Below are positions 45,910-53,526 of a DNA stretch of 64,000 bases, piece by piece; the first letter of the stretch is position 1; every line of letters begins with the position of its first letter. This DNA is from Mucilaginibacter aquatilis. Its GTDB lineage: Bacteria; Bacteroidota; Bacteroidia; Sphingobacteriales; Sphingobacteriaceae. The DNA lies in assembly GCF_009755275.1 (NCBI RefSeq), contig NZ_WQLA01000001.1, forward strand, positions 372,001 through 436,000, given 5' to 3'. Position numbers and translations under genes: made by a program. The notes under the pieces were generated by a model, which saw only the letters and a program-made list of their open reading frames with translations, was not told the origin of the DNA and made no database searches.

Positions 45910-46019
45910 TTATTTCAGTAGCAATAATACTGTATTTGCTTATAAACAGTATTACTACTCAATGAAAATGCAATTACCTGCAGTTTGTTTACATGTATTT
46001 GTGATGCTATAAGGCAATA

Positions 46020-46832
46020 TTAACCGGCCATTGCCATGAAGTAATCCATCATGTCATCATTATCGGGCTTGTAGTTGTACTGTTGCCCCATTAACCTTAC
46101 TTGTACAGGCTCAGTTATACCTTTGAGCTTTACGTATCGGCTCTGGTAATCATCAGCAGGTAAATCCAAAAGTGCAAACATATCTTCTGACACCAGCAAA
46201 TCATTATTCAGGTCTTTGGTTTTTGATTGCAAACGTGACGCAATATTTACAGGCAAACCCATAACGGTTGTATGGTTACTATAATCAATATCATACCTGC
46301 CCACTAAAACGCTGCCCTGGTGCAGGCCTACACCCACCTCAAAAGGCATGTTGAAATATGGCTGGGCATAACCTGCGTTAAATACCTGCAAATCATGAAA
46401 TATTGACCTTGCTGCATCCATTGCGGCTTGAGCGGCATTTTTAATATCGGTATTAAGACCAAAAACAGCGTAAATACTATCGCCCTGGGTTTCTACAATA
46501 CGGCCGCCTGCCTCCTGTATTGAATCATTGAACAAGGCAAATAGTTTACGTATTACAAAAACCACATCATGGGGCGATTGCTGCTCCATAAAAGGGGTAA
46601 AGTTGCGTATATCTAAAAACATCAGCGCAAGTTGCTTTTCTTCACCTGCAATGTTTTGCTGGGTAATATGTTCATGGGGTTGCACCGCTTGATTTACCGT
46701 TGCAGGTAATGATTCAACTTCCTTAGTTGCCGGCTGCAAAACCGGTTTGCTTACAGAAGCCGGCAAAGGTAATGCCGATAAATTACGGTTAGCAAGACGG
46801 TTCTTTTTGCAAAGTGATATATTGAGTTTCAT
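46020..46832 (-). CDS. Class III adenylate/guanylate cyclase domain protein
   Basis: A 270-residue protein whose residues 65-250 form a class III nucleotidyl cyclase. Metal aspartates are Asp74 (FLDIRNFTPF) and Asp118 (ETQGDSIYAVFG); transition-state residues Asn196 and Arg200 lie in VNIASRLQ. The usual Asp of the GDxVN motif, a substrate-specifying position, is Leu193 here (GLPVN), so the base preferred is uncertain. The first 64 residues are Pro/Ala-rich without a recognised sensor domain. Divergent from a DisA-like gene. Confidence 0.88.
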   Translation of the reverse strand: MKLNISLCKKNRLANRNLSALPLPASVSKPVLQPATKEVESLPATVNQAVQPHEHITQQNIAGEEKQLALMFLDIRNFTPFMEQQSPHDVVFVIRKLFALFNDSIQEAGGRIVETQGDSIYAVFGLNTDIKNAAQAAMDAARSIFHDLQVFNAGYAQPYFNMPFEVGVGLHQGSVLVGRYDIDYSNHTTVMGLPVNIASRLQSKTKDLNNDLLVSEDMFALLDLPADDYQSRYVKLKGITEPVQVRLMGQQYNYKPDNDDMMDYFMAMAG

Positions 46833-46857
46833 GTACGGTGTTATTTTATGAATAGTA

Positions 46858-46865
46858 CAAATTTA
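46858..46865 (-). promoter_or_regulatory. Candidate -7 element for the cyclase gene
   Basis: Minus-strand TAAATTTG, a full TAnnTTTG match 25 nt before the ATG. No TTG at standard spacing. Confidence 0.35.
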
Positions 46866-47082
46866 CTATACCTGCAGGGGCGGGCGCTTGCAATTATCGA
46901 ACGAAAAATTGCAAAATTGAAACCTTTGATACCAATATGTATTAAGCATGACTTATGTACAGCAAACAGACTTTAAGCAGACAAATTGAATGCGACGTTG
47001 GTAAATAAAATGGTACAAATTTTACATCAACCCTTCGTGTTTGTTGCTTGGCATGCTTATCATTGCCTTATAAAAATCGCCT

Positions 47083-48225
47083 ATGTTTTCTGAACCTTCA
47101 TACCTGGCAGCCCGCATGGTAGCCGAAACCATTGAAGCACACTTTGCCGAACATATTGAAGTTGCACGTAACCTGGGCGAGCAGGATTTGGCCACAGCGT
47201 GCAGTTCAGGTATTATAGAAGCTGTTATTGACATTGCATTTTGGGCAAGCCTGCGGCGTGAGGAAGGTCGCTCGGTTAGTATATCACTGGCATTGCTGCA
47301 ACCCGAACAGGCTGGCAAACCCCTTATTTTTGGAAACCGCTTGCGGCTTACACCTCAAAACCTGGTTAAACTTGCCCCAGCGGTTGAACAGCCAGGTATA
47401 CATTTAGGCGTATGGCATGAAAACGACGAACTTTATATCTGGGGCACCACACATACGGTACCGGGCATATGCTTTGTGCTTGAGGTAGTAGAGCCGGGCC
47501 TGCTTGTTATTAAGCACCGCAGGTTGGGCGGCTTTGGAAAGTTTGTAAACATTGCAGTACTGCATGGCGATCAGATAAAGGTACTTGATGAAAAATCAAT
47601 GGGTATTGCCGGGTGCCCGGCGCTGCATGCATCGCTAATGAATATGTCTTTGCCATCTTTTATGGGCGAAACATTTAATATCCTTTTGCAGCTGTCGGCC
47701 GCTATGCGCCTGCACCGCCGCGGAGGACTGGTTTTAATTGTTCCGCGTGAGAATGATGACTGGCGCGATTCTATTGTACATCCTATAAAATACGAGGTTA
47801 CCCCACCCTACCACGTTATTGCCGACTTAATGCAGCATACCGAGCAGGAACGCAGTACCTTTGAGTGGCAGGAGGCTTTATTGCAGGCTATTGATATAAT
47901 AGGCGGCTTTACTGCGGTTGATGGTGCTACCGTGATAACACAGCAGTATGATTTGCTTGCATTTGGAGCCAAAGTATCACGATCTGAAAAAAGTGTGCCC
48001 GTTGAGCAGGTTATAATAACCGAACCTGTATCTGGCGTACAGGCTACGCGCATACACCCCGCTCAAAATGGTGGTACAAGACACCTGGCCGCCGCACAGT
48101 TTGTGCACGACCAGCATGACTCAATTGCACTGGTAGCATCGCAAGATGGGCAGTTTACCGTGTTTGCCTGGTCGGAAAAGTTAAACATGGTACATGCACA
48201 CCGTATTGACGTATTGTTGCTTTAA
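47083..48225 (+). CDS. DACNV sensor / DisA-like nucleotide cyclase domain protein
   Basis: A 380-residue soluble protein. The C-terminal part (about 205-365) resembles the DisA_N diadenylate cyclase fold: GGLVLIVPREND, then FTAVDGATVI (DGA at 280-282) and NGGTRHLAAAQF (TRH at 332-334), then DSIALVASQDGQFTVF. In DisA the second motif is RHR; here the second Arg is Leu335, so c-di-AMP synthesis is uncertain. The N-terminal half matches the DACNV sensor type known to precede such domains. Start at 47083. It is divergent from a class III cyclase, 250 bp away. Confidence 0.8.
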   Translation: MFSEPSYLAARMVAETIEAHFAEHIEVARNLGEQDLATACSSGIIEAVIDIAFWASLRREEGRSVSISLALLQPEQAGKPLIFGNRLRLTPQNLVKLAPAVEQPGIHLGVWHENDELYIWGTTHTVPGICFVLEVVEPGLLVIKHRRLGGFGKFVNIAVLHGDQIKVLDEKSMGIAGCPALHASLMNMSLPSFMGETFNILLQLSAAMRLHRRGGLVLIVPRENDDWRDSIVHPIKYEVTPPYHVIADLMQHTEQERSTFEWQEALLQAIDIIGGFTAVDGATVITQQYDLLAFGAKVSRSEKSVPVEQVIITEPVSGVQATRIHPAQNGGTRHLAAAQFVHDQHDSIALVASQDGQFTVFAWSEKLNMVHAHRIDVLLL

Positions 48226-48242
48226 GGACACAAAGCATATTG

Positions 48243-48812
48243 TTATGCCTGCTGAGCGGGCTGCTCGCGCTTAAACAATATGCCTAACACAGCAGCCACG
48301 GCAAAAACCAAAATAATTGATATGGTAAGCGATTGAAAGAAGCTGCCTATGGTAAAGTTGCTGGTAGCCACAAAGTTCTTGTTCATGTCAGCAATTTCTT
48401 TCTCAATTTTATCGGCAGGTTGCTTTTGTGATTGCATTGCACCGCGGCGCATATCAACCAATCCGGCGTGCGCTTTTTGCGCTACCACCGGATTGATTTT
48501 TCCTGAGTAAAGAGTCACCCCGTTATTCCATATAAGCGAGCTGACAATAAGCATTACAAAGATGCCAGTTATTGCCTGTTTCAGGCTCCAGTAATTACCA
48601 ATTTTGCTACGCAGGTTGTTAATAAACAGCAAAGCCAAACCAAACAGCACGAGGTAATATACAGGATAAAGCAAAATGAAAGTCACCAAAGGAGACTTTG
48701 CCACGTAAGCAAGATAAAACAGCTTAAGCACATCAATGATGAGCATAATACTGCCAAAAAGCAATCCGCGTAATGCCCCCTGTTTACGTACAGCTGCATT
48801 TAAGTCTACCAT
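48243..48812 (-). CDS. DUF4199 domain-containing membrane protein
   Basis: A 189-residue protein with about four membrane helices (about 13-34, 40-63, 79-95, 152-180) and a hydrophilic loop between helices 3 and 4 (about 100-148). The layout and sequence resemble DUF4199, a Bacteroidota membrane family of unknown function. It follows the acidic unknown gene by 8 nt. Confidence 0.8.
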   Translation of the reverse strand: MVDLNAAVRKQGALRGLLFGSIMLIIDVLKLFYLAYVAKSPLVTFILLYPVYYLVLFGLALLFINNLRSKIGNYWSLKQAITGIFVMLIVSSLIWNNGVTLYSGKINPVVAQKAHAGLVDMRRGAMQSQKQPADKIEKEIADMNKNFVATSNFTIGSFFQSLTISIILVFAVAAVLGILFKREQPAQQA

Positions 48813-48820
48813 AGTTTTGC

Positions 48821-49495
48821 TTAGTCCTTGTTAAACTCAACTAAAATACTGTAAACAGCCATATCAAAACCTTTATCAACAGCGTTTTGAGCCACCAGTT
48901 CTTCATCGCTGGTTGATGGTTGTGTGTTTTGGAAGAAAGTCATCATCGGATAAAAGATATCACGCAACTCTGCATCCTCTGAAAGTTTAGAGGCAACTTT
49001 TTGAACTTCTTCAGGTGAGCTTTCAACCAGTATTTGATTGGCAATAACAGGCTCATAAATCTGATGCTCATCCTGAAACTCATCATCTTCAACCAAAAGA
49101 AATTCGGTAAGATAATCTTCCAATGACGGCTCAATGGCTTCATCACGGCACTCGTTCAAATAAAGCAACAGGTTAAGAAGCTCGGTACCACGATCAAGGG
49201 TTTGCTCTTCAATGTCTGCCCATTCAGGCGAGTCAAGGTAATCTTCTTCCAAGCGGTCAATGTCGGCACTGAAGAAATTAACCATCAGCAGGTCAAAGAA
49301 AACTTCACGCAACGCATCGGCCTGCGGATAATCATTAAAAACAGCATCCAATGCATCGGCTTTGCTCAAAAAATCTTCCTCTGCCGAAAATACGGCTGTC
49401 AGCTTGGTCTTTAATTCTTCGGCATTTATGGGTGTGTAAGCAGTGTATGCCTGCAACGCTGCATTTATAGCGTTTTGTATAGTTGAATCAATCAT
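48821..49495 (-). CDS. Acidic protein of unknown function
   Basis: A 224-residue soluble, strongly acidic protein (many Glu/Asp, for example FLLVEDDEFQDEHQ). It looks all-helical with no signal peptide and no recognisable domain. Its C terminus is 8 nt before the DUF4199 gene, suggesting co-expression. Real gene status rests on length, composition and arrangement. Confidence 0.75.
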   Translation of the reverse strand: MIDSTIQNAINAALQAYTAYTPINAEELKTKLTAVFSAEEDFLSKADALDAVFNDYPQADALREVFFDLLMVNFFSADIDRLEEDYLDSPEWADIEEQTLDRGTELLNLLLYLNECRDEAIEPSLEDYLTEFLLVEDDEFQDEHQIYEPVIANQILVESSPEEVQKVASKLSEDAELRDIFYPMMTFFQNTQPSTSDEELVAQNAVDKGFDMAVYSILVEFNKD

Positions 49496-49537
49496 TGGTT
49501 TACTTTTAAATGAGTAGGTTAAATATCTACAGTTTAT

Positions 49538-50146
49538 TTAGTGAATTTGTTCTGAAGTGGCCTTTTTATATGCCGAGAACAGAATTTGTATCATAGCCTG
49601 GTTTTTACCAAGCCGGTTAAACATATCTTCGTATAATTTTTTTCGGTACCCCGCCGACTCTACATCAAAGCAAAACTTCCACACCGATTCAATTTCGGCA
49701 CTGTTCATTTTGTTAAGCTCAAACAAAAAAGTTGCAAAGTTACCTGTAACAAATTGGTGGAGCTTGTATTGAAAATGACTTATTGCATCAGCATCCCACC
49801 TTCCGTTTAAAGCAATATGGATAAGCTTGCGCGCTTTATCATTTACCTTAACGGATTTAGTATTAAAAAGCTTGTCGGTGTATTGATTTGCCTCATTGTA
49901 TAACGGTGCAGCACCCTTTTTGTCGTCATATCCAAAAACGTCATCAAAGGTGGCAAAACTACCCGGGAACGTATTAAAGAACAGCTTTTGATAGGTTAGC
50001 GAGTCCTTCTTTTTATGTACAAACCCTTTATCAAAATAAATCTTAAGTTGCCTGCTGCGGCTACTGGCATCAATATTTTGTGACTGCGCTACTTCGGCAC
50101 AAAAAATTAATGAAATATAAACCAGCCACCTCAATACTTTACGCAA
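49538..50146 (-). CDS. Exported protein of unknown function
   Basis: A 202-residue protein with a signal peptide (residues 1-22, ending AEVAQSQ). The mature part is mainly helical and rich in Phe, Tyr and Lys (FDKGFVHKKKDSLTYQKLFF). I do not recognise a family. Its start overlaps the end of the dihydroorotase-like gene by 8 nt, so the two are probably co-transcribed. Confidence 0.75.
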   Translation of the reverse strand: MRKVLRWLVYISLIFCAEVAQSQNIDASSRSRQLKIYFDKGFVHKKKDSLTYQKLFFNTFPGSFATFDDVFGYDDKKGAAPLYNEANQYTDKLFNTKSVKVNDKARKLIHIALNGRWDADAISHFQYKLHQFVTGNFATFLFELNKMNSAEIESVWKFCFDVESAGYRKKLYEDMFNRLGKNQAMIQILFSAYKKATSEQIH

Positions 50147-51395
50147 ATTTTAGTACCTGGTTATTATTGCAGGTTAACATTACCTTGCCTTTAAGCGTTT
50201 GGCCCATAAACGGTGAATTGGCTGACTTTGACTGGTTCGTTTGTTTATTAAACTCCCATTCTGTTTCAGCATTAAAGAGTACAAAGTTTGCGTTGTCGCC
50301 TTCAGCTAACCCGGGCAAAGCTACTTTGAGTATGCTTCGCGGATTAACAGCAAGTTTGCTGACAATAGCTTCGGGGGTTAATCCGGCTTTTAGCGCAAGG
50401 GGCAATACTGTTTGCAAGCCGGTTATACCGTACGCAGCAATTTCAAACTCAACCTCTTTAAATTCAATTTCGTGTGGAGTATGTTGGGATACAATGGCAT
50501 CAATGGTATCATCATTTAAACCCTGAATGAGTGCATCAACATCGGCTTGGGTACGCAATGGTGGTTTGACTTTGTAATTGCTGTCAAATCCAAGCAAAGC
50601 TTCATCTGTTAAAACCAAATGATGCACGGCAACATCACAGGTAACTTTCAAACCTTTAGCTTTTGCCTCGCGAATAAGATCAACTGAACGCGCTGTTGAT
50701 ATAGTACTAAAATGTATAGGCGAATCTGTGTATTCGGCAAGATAAAGATCGCGTGCTATCATAAGCTCTTCGGCCAGTGAGGGTATTCCCTTCATGCCAA
50801 GCAACGTACTCACCACCCCTTCGTTTACCTTTGCTTTACCTGCAATGGCCACATCTTCGGGATATGAAAAAATTAACGCGCCAAAGCCTTTTGCATATAA
50901 CAACGCACGCTCCATTAAACCGGCATCTTTTACCGGGTTATTACCGTCGGTAAAAGCTTTGGCACCGCTTTTAAACATATCGTACATTTCGGCCATGTCT
51001 TTACCCTCACGCTTTTGCGAAATGGTACCTAACGGATATACGTCAACCAGGTTTCCTTTTGAGCGGTTTACCAAATATTCAACCTCAGTTTTTGAATGTA
51101 CCGGAGGCTCAGTTTGAGGCATTACAGCTAAGCCTGTAAATCCACCTGCGGCGGCAGCTTTAAGGCCGCTTACCAAATCTTCTTTGGTTTCAAACCCGGG
51201 CTCGCCAACATTGCAGTTCAAATCAAAAAAACCCGGTAATATATAGCAGCCCTGCGCATCAAAAACCTCGGCATCGGCATTAATGACGGTGCCTATGCTT
51301 TTAATAACGCCATTTTCAATTAAAATATCAGCTGTTTGATTATTAAGTGTTGAACCGGGGTGTAGAATGGTGGCATGCTTAATGAGCAAATTCAT
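50139..51395 (-). CDS. Dihydroorotase-like protein lacking zinc ligands (probable pseudoenzyme)
   Basis: A 418-residue amidohydrolase of the PyrC type I family. The framework is present (YILPGFFDL at 51-59, GGFTGLAVMPQTEPP, KAFTDG, CDVAVHHL, VKPPLRT). However, the HxH zinc pair in the canonical DxHxHxREPG is Asn60 and Asn62 (DLNCNVGEPG), the later His position reads Tyr178 (FSYPED), and the catalytic Asp of TDHAPH reads Gln304 (SQHTPH). His258-His259 remain. Catalysis is therefore unlikely; a structural partner of aspartate carbamoyltransferase, as for the known inactive PyrC homologues of Pseudomonas, is an inference. Confidence 0.88.
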   Translation of the reverse strand: MNLLIKHATILHPGSTLNNQTADILIENGVIKSIGTVINADAEVFDAQGCYILPGFFDLNCNVGEPGFETKEDLVSGLKAAAAGGFTGLAVMPQTEPPVHSKTEVEYLVNRSKGNLVDVYPLGTISQKREGKDMAEMYDMFKSGAKAFTDGNNPVKDAGLMERALLYAKGFGALIFSYPEDVAIAGKAKVNEGVVSTLLGMKGIPSLAEELMIARDLYLAEYTDSPIHFSTISTARSVDLIREAKAKGLKVTCDVAVHHLVLTDEALLGFDSNYKVKPPLRTQADVDALIQGLNDDTIDAIVSQHTPHEIEFKEVEFEIAAYGITGLQTVLPLALKAGLTPEAIVSKLAVNPRSILKVALPGLAEGDNANFVLFNAETEWEFNKQTNQSKSANSPFMGQTLKGKVMLTCNNNQVLKFA

Positions 51396-51425
51396 GTAGA
51401 GTTGGCTTTTGTTTTTGAAAGTGTA

Positions 51426-53480
51426 TCATACCAGACCTGAAACCTGCTTGTTATTTACACGGTAATACCGCAAAAGCAATATTTCGGCTGCCACAAAAAT
51501 CAGTGCCAAAATTATACAAAGTTTCCATAATTGCAGGCCTAAATTTGAAGCTGATATTGTGTCTTTAACCGATGCTTTACCAGGCTGTATAACTTTTGCG
51601 TTATTAGGAATGAGGCGTTCAAGCTCACTTTTATCCAAATAGCTTAAGTCAGATTCGCTCCTGTTGTGATTGAAAGCTAACACAGCTGCCGTACTATCCT
51701 GTTTTTTTAGCTCGTAATTGCCGGGCTGTCGTATCTGATCGGCAAGGTAAAGCATGGTACCGCCTTCCTGCTGCCTTACATCAGGAATGAACGTTTGTTT
51801 GCCGTTAACCAGCTTCACGATTTGCTTATCACTTGCCAGTAACGGTATAGTTTCAATGGCCTGGTTATCATCAATAGTGTAATATAAAGGCTGATCGTGC
51901 CCACTTAACAACGCCATCCTGAATAAAACAGGCAAAAGCAAAGCATGGCGCGGCAGGTTACTATAATCTTCACTCAACGGCACTGCCGATACGTATATTT
52001 TTCCGTTTCCACTGCGATACCCAATCCAGAATGGCTGACGGCCGGGGAGTTCCATCAATGCCTCGGCGTTGGCTTGTGTAGAGGCCTCAATGCGGTAATA
52101 CTTTTTCACAACAGGCAAATCAGGGTTTTGCGGTGCATCTTCAAAAACACTTTTAAACAATGCATTTTTTGTGTTTAAGGTACTTACCCTTGTTGCTTCG
52201 GTATTTAACGATGCGGGGTAGCCGGCCCCGGCAGATTGCAAAAAACTGCGGTAGCTTTGCATATTAGCCTCATTAGCCGGAAAAACGGCTAGCGTACCGC
52301 CTTCACTTACAAAAGCTTTAAGTTGTTGCGCCATACCGGCCGATATAGTTTTTACATCGCTCATCACAATTAAGGAATAGCCTGATAAGCCAGAGTAATT
52401 TATACTTCCGTCAGTAGTATTAACAGGGGCAAAAAAATCATCAGCTTTAAATGCGGCCTGCAAATAGTTGTTTGGCATACCACCATTTACCAGCAGTAAG
52501 GGCATTTTTTGCTTAACGTTAAATGTAAAGTAAAAACTGTTATCAAACGTTACGGGGTTGTCCTGCAGCTGAATTTGACCTTGTTGCCAGCCCGGCTGCA
52601 AGCCCGAAAATGTAAGCGTGTCTTGCCTGGTTTTACGTGCCTGAATGCTGTAACTGCCCAAGGCCTTTTGCTCACCGTTTATCAATAATTTAAGCGGTAC
52701 GCCTTTGGCATCTTGTGCCGCGTAGTTGTGCAGCTTCACCACTATTTTTTCAGTTTCGCCCGGCCTATGCACAGCGCCAATCATCCAAACCGAATCAACC
52801 GCAACATTGGCAATGGTGTTGGCACGTATTTGCAGGAGTTGGGTATGCAAATTGTCATCGCCTTTTATTCCGTCCTTTCCTGTTGCCAGCTTTTGAAAGT
52901 CGGATATAATATATGCTGATTTTGGTGAGCTCCCGTTAGTGCTGAGTAAACTTTGCTGCCTTGCATTAATTTGTGCAAGCGTGCGGCTTTGTGGGCTGAT
53001 TTTAATAGCATCTACTTCATCATTAAACTCATCTCGATTAAGCAAACGCTGGTGCCGACCTTGAAAGTCTTGCGTCAAAAGTTGAAAACGATCATTAATA
53101 TTGTATGCTGAAGCAATTTCTTTAGCACGCCGCTTTGCCTCATCAAGCAAACTACCTTCGGCGTTAAGGCTTTGCATGGAGTAAGAATTATCTACAAAAA
53201 TACTTACTACTTGCTGCGTACCAGGTGTAACGGTTTTTTGTGCTGCAATGTAAGGCCGGGCAAACGCAAGTACCAGGAAAAACAAGGCTAATAAGCGGCT
53301 TGCAAGTACAAGACGCTCACGCAGGTTGCGCCGCGATGATTGCTGCTCTTTTACCTCCTTCAAAAATTGCACATTGCTGAAATACACCTTTTGATACCGC
53401 CTGAAATTAAATAGATGCACCAACACCGGTATGGCAAGGGAGGTTAGTGCAAACAAAAAGTAAGGCGATACAAAGTGCAT
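51426..53480 (-). CDS. BatA/VWA domain membrane protein
   Basis: A 684-residue inner-membrane protein with an N-terminal BatA helix (FVSPYFLFALTSLAIPVLVH and FNFRRYQKVYFSNVQFL), a second helix (about 58-76), and a von Willebrand A domain (about 93-200) whose MIDAS motif is DNSYSM. A long periplasmic-type region with glutamine-amidotransferase-like segment (LIVMSDVKTISAGM) and a final helix (about 655-675) follow. Related proteins form part of Bat stress-tolerance clusters; a single gene is found here, 30 bp upstream of the dihydroorotase-like gene. Confidence 0.85.
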   Translation of the reverse strand: MHFVSPYFLFALTSLAIPVLVHLFNFRRYQKVYFSNVQFLKEVKEQQSSRRNLRERLVLASRLLALFFLVLAFARPYIAAQKTVTPGTQQVVSIFVDNSYSMQSLNAEGSLLDEAKRRAKEIASAYNINDRFQLLTQDFQGRHQRLLNRDEFNDEVDAIKISPQSRTLAQINARQQSLLSTNGSSPKSAYIISDFQKLATGKDGIKGDDNLHTQLLQIRANTIANVAVDSVWMIGAVHRPGETEKIVVKLHNYAAQDAKGVPLKLLINGEQKALGSYSIQARKTRQDTLTFSGLQPGWQQGQIQLQDNPVTFDNSFYFTFNVKQKMPLLLVNGGMPNNYLQAAFKADDFFAPVNTTDGSINYSGLSGYSLIVMSDVKTISAGMAQQLKAFVSEGGTLAVFPANEANMQSYRSFLQSAGAGYPASLNTEATRVSTLNTKNALFKSVFEDAPQNPDLPVVKKYYRIEASTQANAEALMELPGRQPFWIGYRSGNGKIYVSAVPLSEDYSNLPRHALLLPVLFRMALLSGHDQPLYYTIDDNQAIETIPLLASDKQIVKLVNGKQTFIPDVRQQEGGTMLYLADQIRQPGNYELKKQDSTAAVLAFNHNRSESDLSYLDKSELERLIPNNAKVIQPGKASVKDTISASNLGLQLWKLCIILALIFVAAEILLLRYYRVNNKQVSGLV

Positions 53481-53526
53481 GGATTATATTTTTACAGGCG
53501 CAGTAAACAAATATAACCCTCTTACC

